Shown: one piece after another, positions 15,275-24,014 of the stretch | How positions within the stretch are numbered: position 1 is the stretch's first letter | Layout of the letters: each line of letters begins with the position of its first letter | Assembly (NCBI RefSeq): GCF_040706535.1 | Contig: NZ_JAPDRJ010000001.1 | Coordinates: 1,550,001 to 1,614,000, forward strand | DNA: 64,000 nt | Source of the DNA: Lentisalinibacter orientalis | GTDB taxonomy: Bacteria; Pseudomonadota; Gammaproteobacteria; Steroidobacterales; Woeseiaceae | Reading direction: 5' to 3' | The notes under the pieces: model-generated | What the model saw: the letters and a program-made list of their open reading frames with translations, nothing else | What the model was told of the DNA's origin: nothing | Databases searched by the model: none | Program-made: the position numbers and the translations under genes

Positions 15275-15775
15275 GTGCTGATACTGCTCCGTACACTGAC
15301 GGGTATCGTGCTGTTGCGGCTGGGGCCGGACGCACTGCCGCGCTCGCTCTTCCTGGCCGTCCTGCTGTTCGCCGCCATGCTGTTCGCGAGTTTCACCGGC
15401 CTGGCACTGTCCGGCGGCTGGCAGCCCTGGTCTCCCGTCTTCTTCGCGCTGAGCCTCGGCCTGTCGCTCGGCACCTACACCATCGCCCTGCGCCTGCGCG
15501 GCCATGAGGGCCGCATCCCCCAGACCTTCGCCGCGCTGTTCGGCGCCTCGGCGCTGATCAGCGTCGCCGAGCTGCCGCTGCTCGCCACCGGTGCGCTCGA
15601 CGCGGAGGGGCAGGGCGGCGTGATGGTGCTGCTGGCCCTGATCGCCTGGTCGATCCTGGTGGACGGCCACATCATGGCGCGGGCGCTGGAGGTGCCGCTG
15701 ATCGGCGGCACGCTGCTGGCACTGGCGGTGTTCTCGGGCCAGCTCGTGCTGTACCAGCAATTCCCGGCGGCCTGA
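15275..15775 (+). CDS. Small integral membrane protein of unknown function
   Basis: I do not recognise this 166-residue protein. It has about four to five hydrophobic helices (roughly 3-14, 25-45, 52-70, 83-105, 115-160 as a pair), two short charged loops and no cysteine or metal-site motif. It starts at a GTG with a GGGAGGA 15 bases upstream, which is farther than usual. It sits 26 bases before mpl and reads into it, so it is probably co-transcribed with the muropeptide-recycling ligase. That suggests, without proving, an envelope role. Codon use and G+C match the neighbours. Confidence 0.7.
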   Translation: MLILLRTLTGIVLLRLGPDALPRSLFLAVLLFAAMLFASFTGLALSGGWQPWSPVFFALSLGLSLGTYTIALRLRGHEGRIPQTFAALFGASALISVAELPLLATGALDAEGQGGVMVLLALIAWSILVDGHIMARALEVPLIGGTLLALAVFSGQLVLYQQFPAA

Positions 15776-15801
15776 GCCTGCACCCGGCGCTCCGTCCGAC
15801 C

Positions 15802-17163
15802 ATGCACATCCACATCATCGGCATCTGCGGCACCTTCATGGGCGGTATCGCCGGTCTGGCGAAGGCGGCCGGCCACCGGGTCACGGGCTGCGACCGGGAG
15901 GTCTATCCGCCGATGAGCGAGGAGCTCGCGCGGCTCGGCATCGAGGTGACCGAAGGCTGGGATCCCGGCCAGCTCGAGCCGGCGCCGGACATGGTGGTGA
16001 TCGGCAACGTGATGAGCCGGGGCAACCCGCTGGTGGAGGCGGTGCTGGAGCAGGGGCTGCCCTACACGTCGGGACCGGACTGGCTGGCCGAGCACGTGCT
16101 GGCCGGGCGGCGCGTGCTGGCGGTGGCCGGCACTCACGGCAAGACCACCACCTCCAGCCTGCTGGCGTGGATACTGGAGGCCAGCGGACTCGAGCCCGGC
16201 TTCCTGATCGGCGGCGTCCCGCTCGACTTCGGCGCCTCCGCGCGCCTCGGCGGCTCCGACCTGTTCGTGGTGGAGGCCGACGAGTACGACACCGCCTTCT
16301 TCGACAAGCGCGCCAAGTTCGTGCACTACCGGCCACGGGTGGCGGTGCTGAACAACCTGGAATACGACCACGCCGATATCTACGCGGACATGGCGGCCAT
16401 CCGCTGGCAGTTCCATCAGCTGATCCGCACCGTGCCGGGCGGCGGGCGGCTGGTGGTACGGGCGGGCGATGCGGAACTCGCCGAGACCCTGGCGATGGGC
16501 TGCTGGACGCCGGTGGAGACCTTTGCGGCCGCCGGCGAGGCGGACTGGCGGGTGGATTTCGGGCCCGACGGCGAGGGCATCAGTCTGGCCGGGCCGGGCG
16601 GGGAACGCTTGCAGGACGACTGGCCGCTGGCCGGCGAACACAACCTGGAGAATACGGCTGCGGCGGTCGCCGCCGCCGCGGCGGTGGGGGTGGAGCCGGC
16701 GGCGGCGCTGGCCGCGGTGGCCCGCTTCCGCGGCGTGCGCCGGCGCCTGGAACTGGCGGCCGAGGGCGGTGGTATCCGGGTGTACGACGACTTCGCCCAT
16801 CACCCCACCGCCATCGCCAGGACGCTGGCGGGCCTGCGCCGGCGCGAGCCCGAGGCCCGCATCGTGGTGGCCCTGGAACCGCGTTCGAACACGATGCGCC
16901 TGGGCGTGCACCGCGAGACGCTGGCCGGCTCGCTCGCCGGCGCCGACCGGGTGTTCGTCTTCGCGCCCGACGGTCTCGAGTGGGATCTGGCCGCGGCGCT
17001 CGCATCCCTGGGCGACCGTGCCACGCTCGCCGGGGATTACGGCGAGATGGCCGAGGGAGTGCTGCGCGAGGTGGCCGCCGGCGATATCCTCGTGCTGATG
17101 AGCAACGGCGGCTTCGGCGGATTGCGTGAGCGGGTGGTTGCCGCACTGAGCGCGCGGGGCTGA
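15802..17163 (+). CDS. mpl: UDP-N-acetylmuramate:L-alanyl-gamma-D-glutamyl-meso-diaminopimelate ligase
   Basis: Mpl attaches recycled murein tripeptide to UDP-MurNAc, bypassing MurC, MurD and MurE. The 453-residue protein has the N-terminal Rossmann start HIHIIGICGTFMGG that distinguishes Mpl from MurC, the ATPase P-loop GTHGKTTTSS near residue 113, EADEYDTAFFDKR, and the central NNLEYDHADIY motif. A cytosolic enzyme, it implies active peptidoglycan recycling alongside the de novo mur genes at 60-64 kb. The preceding small membrane-protein gene ends 26 bases upstream. Confidence 0.96.
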   Translation: MHIHIIGICGTFMGGIAGLAKAAGHRVTGCDREVYPPMSEELARLGIEVTEGWDPGQLEPAPDMVVIGNVMSRGNPLVEAVLEQGLPYTSGPDWLAEHVLAGRRVLAVAGTHGKTTTSSLLAWILEASGLEPGFLIGGVPLDFGASARLGGSDLFVVEADEYDTAFFDKRAKFVHYRPRVAVLNNLEYDHADIYADMAAIRWQFHQLIRTVPGGGRLVVRAGDAELAETLAMGCWTPVETFAAAGEADWRVDFGPDGEGISLAGPGGERLQDDWPLAGEHNLENTAAAVAAAAAVGVEPAAALAAVARFRGVRRRLELAAEGGGIRVYDDFAHHPTAIARTLAGLRRREPEARIVVALEPRSNTMRLGVHRETLAGSLAGADRVFVFAPDGLEWDLAAALASLGDRATLAGDYGEMAEGVLREVAAGDILVLMSNGGFGGLRERVVAALSARG

Positions 17164-17222
17164 AGTCCGGCCGGCGCGACCGGCGCATCTGCCGGCCGCC
17201 TGACAGCGAATGGCAGGTGAGC

Positions 17223-17822
17223 ATGAGCGAAACCGAAATCCCGCTGTTCCCCCTGCGTACGGTCCTCTACCCCGAGGGCCCGCTGCCCCTGCGCATCTTC
17301 GAGACCCGCTATCTGGATATGATCAGCCGCTGTCTGCGCGAGGACGCGGGCTTCGGCGTCGTCCTCATCCGCGCAGGGACGGAGACGGGCACGGCCAGCA
17401 CCTACGGCACCGGCACGCTGGCGAAGATCGTCGACTGGTACCAGGGCAGCGACGGGCTGCTGGGCATCACCGCCCAGGGCAGCGAGCGATTCCGCGTGGA
17501 GTCGGTGCGCCAGGCCCCGGACGGGCTGAATCTCGCGCGGGTCTCCTGGCTGGCGCCCGAGCCCCGCGTCGACCTGCCGGCCGCCTTCCGGCCCATGGTG
17601 GATATCCTGCGCGGCGTGCTGGACGACCTCGGCCGGCTGTACGAGCTGCTGGAGCGCCGCTACGACGACGCCACCTGGGTGGGTTACCGCTACGCGGAGA
17701 TCCTGCCGATCACGCCCGAGCAGAAACAGTTCTGCCTCGAGACGGAGGACGCGCTGCAGCGGCTCGAAATCATCCGCGTGATACTGCGTTCGGCGCAGGA
17801 CGCGGACGAAGACGACGGCTGA
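17223..17822 (+). CDS. Lon N-terminal (substrate-binding) domain protein
   Basis: This 199-residue protein is a stand-alone Lon substrate-binding domain: EIPLFPLRTVLYPEGPLPLRIFE at the start and an all-beta half followed by a helical half. It has no AAA+ ATPase or protease domain, so it is not a truncated Lon protease; such stand-alone proteins are widespread in proteobacteria and poorly understood. The ATG at 17223 has an AGGTGA SD; a GTG six bases earlier is possible. It ends four bases before the convergent hemL stop. Confidence 0.88.
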   Translation: MSETEIPLFPLRTVLYPEGPLPLRIFETRYLDMISRCLREDAGFGVVLIRAGTETGTASTYGTGTLAKIVDWYQGSDGLLGITAQGSERFRVESVRQAPDGLNLARVSWLAPEPRVDLPAAFRPMVDILRGVLDDLGRLYELLERRYDDATWVGYRYAEILPITPEQKQFCLETEDALQRLEIIRVILRSAQDADEDDG

Positions 17823-17825
17823 GCG

Positions 17826-19100
17826 TCAGTCGGCGATCTCCGCGAAGGCCTCGGCCGCCTTCTCCAGCGTGGCTGCGATCTCCGTCTCGCCGTGGGCGGC
17901 CGAGACGAAGCCTGCCTCGAAGGCCGACGGCGCGAGATAGACGCCGCGCTCCAGCATGGCGTGGAAGAAGCGGCGGAAGCGGTCCACGTCGGCGTCCGCC
18001 ACCTGGCGGTAGGTGCGCACCGGCCCGTCGGCCGTGAACACGAAGCCGAACATGCCGCCCAGTGATCCGGTGGCCAGCGGGACTCCGGCTTCGGCCGCCG
18101 CGCCGGCCATGCCGTCCGCCAGCTGCTGCGTCCGCGCCGCGAGGTCCTCGTAGAAGCCTTCCTGGTCGATGCCCTCCAGCGTGGCGAGACCGGCGGCCAT
18201 GGCCACCGGATTGCCGGACAGCGTGCCGGCCTGATACACGGGGCCGAGCGGTGCGATGTGCTCCATGATCTCGCGCTTGCCGCCGAAGGCCGCGGCCGGC
18301 ATGCCGCCGCCGATGACCTTGCCGAAGGTGGTGAGATCCGGCTTGATCCCGAACACCGACTGGGCGCCGCCCTTCGCCACCCGGAAACCGGTCATCACCT
18401 CGTCGAAGATGAGCACGGCGCCGGCGTCCGAGCAGGTCTCGCGCAGCGTCTCCAGGAAGCCCGGCACCGGCGGCACGAAGTTCATGTTGCCGGCCACCGG
18501 TTCGACGATGACGCAGGCGATGCGCTCGCCGTACTCGGCGAAGGCTTCGCGCACCTGTTCGCTGTTGTTGAACTCCAGCGTGAGCGTGAGCTCGGCCAGT
18601 CCCGCCGGCACGCCGGGAGAACTCGGCACGCCGAAGGTCAGCGCGCCGGAGCCGGCGCTGATCAGCAGCGAGTCCGAATGGCCGTGATAGCAGCCTTCGA
18701 ACTTCACGATCAGGTCTCGCCCGGTGTAGCCCCGGGCGAGACGGATGGCGCTCATGGTGGCCTCGGTGCCGGAGCTCACCATGCGCACCAGCTCCATGGA
18801 GGGCACGAGTTCGGTGATCTTGCGGGCGATCTCGGTCTCCAGCACGCAGGGCGCGCCGAACGACAGCCCGTCTTCCGCCGTGCGCTGCACGGCCTCGATG
18901 ACCTTCGGATGGGCGTGGCCCAGGATCATGGGGCCCCAGGAGCCGACGTAGTCGATCAGCTCCCGCCCGTCCTCGGTCCACACCCGCGGGCCCCTGGCGC
19001 GCTTGAAGAACAGCGGCTCGCCGCCCACCGCCGCGAATGCCCGCACGGGGGAGTTCACGCCGCCGGGGATGTACTTGCTGGCTTCGGAAAACAGACTCAT
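17826..19100 (-). CDS. hemL: Glutamate-1-semialdehyde 2,1-aminomutase
   Basis: HemL converts glutamate-1-semialdehyde to 5-aminolevulinate, the C5 route to haem. It is a PLP-dependent class III aminotransferase-fold enzyme of 424 residues, with PGGVNSPVRAF at the start, FEGCYHGHSD, DEVMTGFR, and the PLP lysine within TTFGKVIGGGMP. The ATG at 19100 is preceded by a near-perfect SD (AGGAGGT), which decides against the longer frame to 19250. It is divergent from the rubredoxin gene, a pairing common in gammaproteobacteria. Confidence 0.96.
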   Translation of the reverse strand: MSLFSEASKYIPGGVNSPVRAFAAVGGEPLFFKRARGPRVWTEDGRELIDYVGSWGPMILGHAHPKVIEAVQRTAEDGLSFGAPCVLETEIARKITELVPSMELVRMVSSGTEATMSAIRLARGYTGRDLIVKFEGCYHGHSDSLLISAGSGALTFGVPSSPGVPAGLAELTLTLEFNNSEQVREAFAEYGERIACVIVEPVAGNMNFVPPVPGFLETLRETCSDAGAVLIFDEVMTGFRVAKGGAQSVFGIKPDLTTFGKVIGGGMPAAAFGGKREIMEHIAPLGPVYQAGTLSGNPVAMAAGLATLEGIDQEGFYEDLAARTQQLADGMAGAAAEAGVPLATGSLGGMFGFVFTADGPVRTYRQVADADVDRFRRFFHAMLERGVYLAPSAFEAGFVSAAHGETEIAATLEKAAEAFAEIAD

Positions 19101-19213
19101 GCTTACCTCCTGTGCTGGGCGCATCCTAACCGAGGCCGAACCGCCTTCAAAACCCGCCGGCCGGCCCGTATCATTGCCGTCGATATCCGTAACTGCAATG
19201 CGCCGGAATCTTT

Positions 19214-19258
19214 CATGAAAAGCAATCTCCCATGAAGAGCCGTCTCCCATGAAGAGCT
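19214..19258 (+). repeat. Triplicated 17-bp start region of rubredoxin, forming two minicistrons
   Basis: A 17-base unit CATGAARAGCNNTCTCC occurs at 19214-19230 and 19231-19247, and its first 10-11 bases again at 19248-19258, where they are the rubredoxin start. The two upstream ATGs (19215 and 19232) open six-codon frames MKSNLP and MKSRLP. Each TGA stop overlaps the next ATG as ATGA. The only SD-like element (GGAA, 19205-19208) precedes the first ATG. Confidence 0.85.
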
Positions 19259-19413
19259 ATATGTGCCTCATCTGCGGCTACCTCTACGACGAGGCCGAGG
19301 GCGATCCGGAATCCGGCATCCCGCCGAACACCCGATGGGAGGACGTGCCGCTGTCCTGGCGCTGCCCCGACTGCGGCGCCGGCAAGGAAGACTTCGAGAT
19401 GGTCGAGGTGTGA
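19249..19413 (+). CDS. Rubredoxin
   Basis: This 54-residue protein is a one-iron electron carrier. It has the two knuckles CLICG (Cys6, Cys9) and CPDCG (Cys39, Cys42), the conserved GIPPNTRWEDVP loop, and the FEM(V)EV C-terminus. Starting at 19249 gives MKSYMC, which aligns with the MKKWQC-type start of gammaproteobacterial rubredoxins. An internal ATG at 19261 would leave only one residue before the first Cys. No SD precedes this ATG; translation may arrive by coupling through two tiny upstream frames. Partner reductase and acceptor are not encoded nearby. Confidence 0.95.
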   Translation: MKSYMCLICGYLYDEAEGDPESGIPPNTRWEDVPLSWRCPDCGAGKEDFEMVEV

Positions 19414-19441
19414 CCGCCCGCCGCCGAGCCTCGCTGAACCT

Positions 19442-20371
19442 TCAGGGGCCGTCCGCGGGCGCCGCGCCGAGCTGCTCCGACCGGATGCCTTCGGCGGCGA
19501 GCATGGCCAGCACGCTGTCCGGCCCCACGAGATGCAGCGCCCCCACCACGACCAGGTAGTCCCCTTCGCGCTCCAGCAGCGCCGCCAGGCGCGGCACCCA
19601 CCGGCGATTCCGCTCGGTGACCAGCCGCTCGTAAAGGTCCGGATAGTGGCGCAGTTCCTCCAGCAGTTCGTCGGCCAGGTAGGCGGTGTCGCCCCGCCGC
19701 CAGGCATCGACCGTGCGCCCCATGCCCGCCTCGAGATCCTCGATCTCGGCCAGCGATTCGAGCAGCATGTCGCTCTGCAGCCCCCTGGGCAGAGTGTCGA
19801 ACAAGATGATCTGCTCCTCGAAGGTCTCCAGCCCCTCCACCGGCTTGCCGTCACGGCGGGCGAGGGTGGCCATGTGCACATCGAGACCCTGGCGGGGGTC
19901 GTAGCCGTGGCGCATGAGCAGCATCTGGGTGAGTGTGAGCGCGGCGTACCAGGGCTCGGCGCCCTGCAGCCGGTCCAGGTCGATCCCGGCCGCGGCGGCC
20001 GCCTCGCGGGCGCGGGCGTATTTCTCGCTGCCCATGAGCGTGGCCAGCGTCTCGCCTTCCGGCGGCGTCCCGCGGGCGAACATGACGGCGGACACCATGG
20101 CCGAGTCGAGGTCGTCCATGTCCAGCTCCATCACCAGCGCATCGGCTTGCCGGTAGGCCTGCCGGATCGGTTCGGGCAACGGGTAGTCGCTCTCGCGCAG
20201 CAGGTGGATGGAACCGAGCAGCCATACCCGGGTATCGGCGTCGCGGATCTGCCAGAGAGGCAGACCGTCGGCTCCCGCCGGCGCGGCGGGGACGGCGAAA
20301 GCGGCCAGCAGCAGGACGAGCCGGGCGAGGCCCGCCGTGCGAGCTGACCGTGCAGGCCGGCACCGGTTCAC
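19442..20371 (-). CDS. TraB/GumN family protein, exported
   Basis: This 309-residue protein has a signal peptide (basic RCRPARSAR, then LARLVLLLAAFAVPAAPAGA) and a TraB/GumN (Tiki-like) domain: WLLGSIHLL near residue 49, VMELDMDD, and GALHLVG near the C-terminus. The spaced His and Glu residues fit the metal-dependent protease fold proposed for this superfamily; activity in bacteria is unproven. The GTG start overlaps the stop of the upstream CpdA-like gene as GTGA, so translation is probably coupled. A longer frame to 20905 merely shadows that gene. Its 3' end converges on rubredoxin with 28 bases between. Confidence 0.85.
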   Translation of the reverse strand: MNRCRPARSARTAGLARLVLLLAAFAVPAAPAGADGLPLWQIRDADTRVWLLGSIHLLRESDYPLPEPIRQAYRQADALVMELDMDDLDSAMVSAVMFARGTPPEGETLATLMGSEKYARAREAAAAAGIDLDRLQGAEPWYAALTLTQMLLMRHGYDPRQGLDVHMATLARRDGKPVEGLETFEEQIILFDTLPRGLQSDMLLESLAEIEDLEAGMGRTVDAWRRGDTAYLADELLEELRHYPDLYERLVTERNRRWVPRLAALLEREGDYLVVVGALHLVGPDSVLAMLAAEGIRSEQLGAAPADGP

Positions 20372-21144
20372 GGCCGGGCTCCCCGCTCGAGCCAGCGCAG
20401 CCGGGTGTCGAGGCTGCCGTCGGCGCCCAGCTCCAGCCAGCGCCATGCCGGCGGCCGGTCGTCCACGGCGAATTCGTCCCGGCGCGGCATGAACTGGCGG
20501 CAGGTGGAGGGCGTCGCCAGCAGGCGGTAATGGTTGCGGCGGCGGTCGAGCTCCTGGTGCACGTGGCCCCAGACGATGCCGCGCACCTGGGTGTGGCGGT
20601 CGGCCAGCTGCAGCAAGCCCTCGGCCTCCGCCAGCCCGATACCGTCCAGCCAGCGGCTGCCCACCGGCACCGGATGGTGGTGCAGGCAGACCAGCGCGGG
20701 AGCGTCCCCGTGGGCGGTGAGGTCCGACTCGACGGCCGCCAGCGCCTCGGCGCTCAGGCGTCCGCCTATCTCGCCCTCCGCCCAGGTGGACAGGAGATGC
20801 ACTCGCCAGGCGCCCGCGGCTGCGACCCCGCCGAAGGTGAATGGCGTCGCGGAGAGGATCTCCTCCATGAGGGCGGGGTCGTCGTGATTGCCGGCCAGAC
20901 ACCACACCGGGGCCCCGCAGCCGGCCAGCAGGTCGCGGAAGCGCTCGTAGGCGCCGCGGGATTCGTCCTGCGCGATATCGCCGGTCACCAGCACCGCGTC
21001 CGGTGTCTGCTCGGCACGGGCATCGCGCAGCACGGCCGCCAGCGATTCCGCCGTGCGCACGCCGCGCAGCTCGGCGTCCGCGTCGGCGTAGAGATGGGGG
21101 TCCGTGATGTGCAGTATCCGCATCGTCGTCGACTCGTCAGTCAC
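20368..21144 (-). CDS. cpdA: Class III cyclic-nucleotide phosphodiesterase (CpdA-like metallophosphoesterase)
   Basis: This 258-residue calcineurin-type phosphoesterase has the full metal-ligand set in order: DPH (residues 15-17), VTGDIAQDE, GNHDD, the LHHHPVPVGS segment and GHVH. This pattern and length fit CpdA, which hydrolyses cAMP in the cytosol; other small phosphodiesters remain possible. The GTG at 21144 has GGAGCC upstream, and an ATG at 21123 is an alternative. Only 32 bases separate it from the ahcY terminator, so it may depend on read-through. It is translationally coupled to the TraB/GumN-like gene. Confidence 0.85.
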   Translation of the reverse strand: MTDESTTMRILHITDPHLYADADAELRGVRTAESLAAVLRDARAEQTPDAVLVTGDIAQDESRGAYERFRDLLAGCGAPVWCLAGNHDDPALMEEILSATPFTFGGVAAAGAWRVHLLSTWAEGEIGGRLSAEALAAVESDLTAHGDAPALVCLHHHPVPVGSRWLDGIGLAEAEGLLQLADRHTQVRGIVWGHVHQELDRRRNHYRLLATPSTCRQFMPRRDEFAVDDRPPAWRWLELGADGSLDTRLRWLERGARP

Positions 21145-21176
21145 CGGAGGCTCCTTCCCTCGGACGGCCGGGCACG

Positions 21177-21207
21177 AAAAAGGGCGGAGCCCGGCCGGGC
21201 TCCGCCC
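21177..21207 (-). terminator. Rho-independent terminator of ahcY
   Basis: A perfect GC-rich dyad occupies 21182-21207 (GGGCGGAGCCCGG and its complement, at least 11 bp of stem around a short loop). Read on the minus strand it is followed directly by five T residues (21181-21177). It lies 49 bases after the ahcY stop and just before the cpdA start. Confidence 0.88.
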
Positions 21208-21256
21208 CGATCATATCGCGCATCGGCCACGGCTGCCGCCGCGGCGCCCGGCGCAA

Positions 21257-22570
<1,314 letters not shown>

Positions 22571-22657
22571 TGGGTCTTCTCCGTCAGATGTTCCAGGTGT
22601 TCAGTTCTTTCGCCCCGCGATGCGGCGCGGATTCATTGGCAATGCAGTGCCGACCCA

Positions 22658-23818
22658 TCAGGCGGCGACGGCGCCCCGCAGGGTCTCTGCCACGTCCGTA
22701 CGCTCCCAGGTGAAGTCGGCGTCCAGACGGCCGAAGTGGCCGTAGGCCGCGGTCTTGCGATAGATCGGCCGGATCAGGTCCAGCATTTCCAGGATGCCGT
22801 AGGGCGTGAGGTCGAAGTGCTCGCGCACCAGCGCGGTGAGCCGGTCCTCGGGCACCTTGCCCGTGCCGAAGGTGCGCACGGAGATGGAGGTGGGCTCGGC
22901 CACGCCGATGGCGTAGGAGACCTGGATCTCGCAGCGCTCCGCGAGGCCGGCCGCGACGATGTTCTTGGCCACGTAGCGGCACGCGTAGGCCGCCGAGCGG
23001 TCCACCTTGGAGGGGTCCTTGCCGGAGAAGGCGCCGCCGCCGTGACGGGCGCTGCCGCCGTAGGTGTCGACGATGATCTTGCGCCCGGTCAGGCCGCAGT
23101 CGCCCATGGGGCCGCCGATCACGAAGCTGCCGGTGGGGTTGATGTGATAGACGGTGTCCTTATCGAGCCATTCGGCCGGCAGCACCGGCTTGATGATCTC
23201 CTCCATGACCGCTTCGCGCAGCTCGGCCTGGGAGATGTCCGGGGCGTGCTGGGTGGAGAGCACCACCGCGTCGATGGCGACCGGCTTGTGATCCTCGTAG
23301 CGGAAGGTCACCTGGCTCTTGGCGTCCGGGCGCAGCCAGGTCAGGTCGCCGCACTTGCGCACCTCGGCCTGACGCTTCACCAGGCGGTGGGAGAAGGTGA
23401 TGGGCGCCGGCATGAGCACGTCCGTCTCGTTGGTGGCGTAGCCGAACATCAGCCCCTGGTCGCCGGCGCCCTGACTGCGCCGGTCCTCCCGGTCCACGCC
23501 CTGGGCGATGTCGGGCGACTGCTTGCCGATGGCGTTAAGCACGGCGCAGGAGTCGCCGTCGAAGCCCATGTCCGAGCTGGTGTAGCCGATGCCGGTGACC
23601 ACTTCGCGCACCAGGGCCTCGATGTCCACCCAGGCCGTGGTGGTGATCTCGCCGGCGACCATGACCATGCCGGTCTTCACCAGCGTCTCGCAGGCCACGC
23701 GGGCGTTCTTGTCGTCGGCCAGGATGGCGTCCAGTACCGCGTCGGAGATCTGGTCGGCGACCTTGTCCGGGTGGCCCTCGGAGACCGACTCGGAGGTGAA
23801 CAGGAAGGCATTGCTCAT
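22658..23818 (-). CDS. metK: S-adenosylmethionine synthetase
   Basis: MetK makes SAM from methionine and ATP in the cytosol. The 386-residue protein has FTSESVSEGHPDKVADQISDAVLD at the N-terminus, the GAGDQGLMFGYA signature near residue 115 and the P-loop-like GGGAFSGKDPSKVDRSAAY near residue 260. Together with ahcY it forms half of the methyl cycle; metH/metE and metF are not in the window. The 196-base gap to the divergent tkt contains two tandem 12-bp repeats, 23 bases upstream of the ATG. Confidence 0.98.
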   Translation of the reverse strand: MSNAFLFTSESVSEGHPDKVADQISDAVLDAILADDKNARVACETLVKTGMVMVAGEITTTAWVDIEALVREVVTGIGYTSSDMGFDGDSCAVLNAIGKQSPDIAQGVDREDRRSQGAGDQGLMFGYATNETDVLMPAPITFSHRLVKRQAEVRKCGDLTWLRPDAKSQVTFRYEDHKPVAIDAVVLSTQHAPDISQAELREAVMEEIIKPVLPAEWLDKDTVYHINPTGSFVIGGPMGDCGLTGRKIIVDTYGGSARHGGGAFSGKDPSKVDRSAAYACRYVAKNIVAAGLAERCEIQVSYAIGVAEPTSISVRTFGTGKVPEDRLTALVREHFDLTPYGILEMLDLIRPIYRKTAAYGHFGRLDADFTWERTDVAETLRGAVAA

Positions 23819-23840
23819 GAGCTTCTTTCCGCAATTGAGA

Positions 23841-23864
23841 CGTAACTGTCAACGTAACCGTCAA
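23841..23864 (-). repeat. Two tandem 12-bp repeats upstream of metK
   Basis: CGTAACYGTCAA occurs twice back-to-back on the + strand (23841-23852, 23853-23864). Read toward metK this is TTGACNGTTACG twice, each copy beginning with a -35-like TTGACR. The pair sits 23 bases from the metK start codon. It could bind a regulator of the methyl cycle or lie in the leader. It does not match the E. coli MetJ box. Confidence 0.6.
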
Positions 23865-24014
23865 TGATACAAGAATTTATTTCGGGCTTGCCCCGTTCTT
23901 TGGACATATTGCTGCGCAGAAGCGAGACAGGGCCCGCGCGGACCGGCCCGGACCGCGCTTGCCGGCACCCTACCAAAAAGCGAAAATGCGCGCCTCATCG
24001 TTTGGGGAATTCCG

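Noticed and set aside
22571..22657. SAH or SAM riboswitch in the metK-ahcY gap
   Set aside because: At 87 bases I could not find the conserved core of an SAH or SAM aptamer by eye. A covariance-model scan would settle it.
23935..23957. GC-rich inverted repeat between metK and tkt considered as a regulatory hairpin
   Set aside because: The stem is only six base pairs with a large loop, within a G+C-rich stretch where such matches arise by chance.
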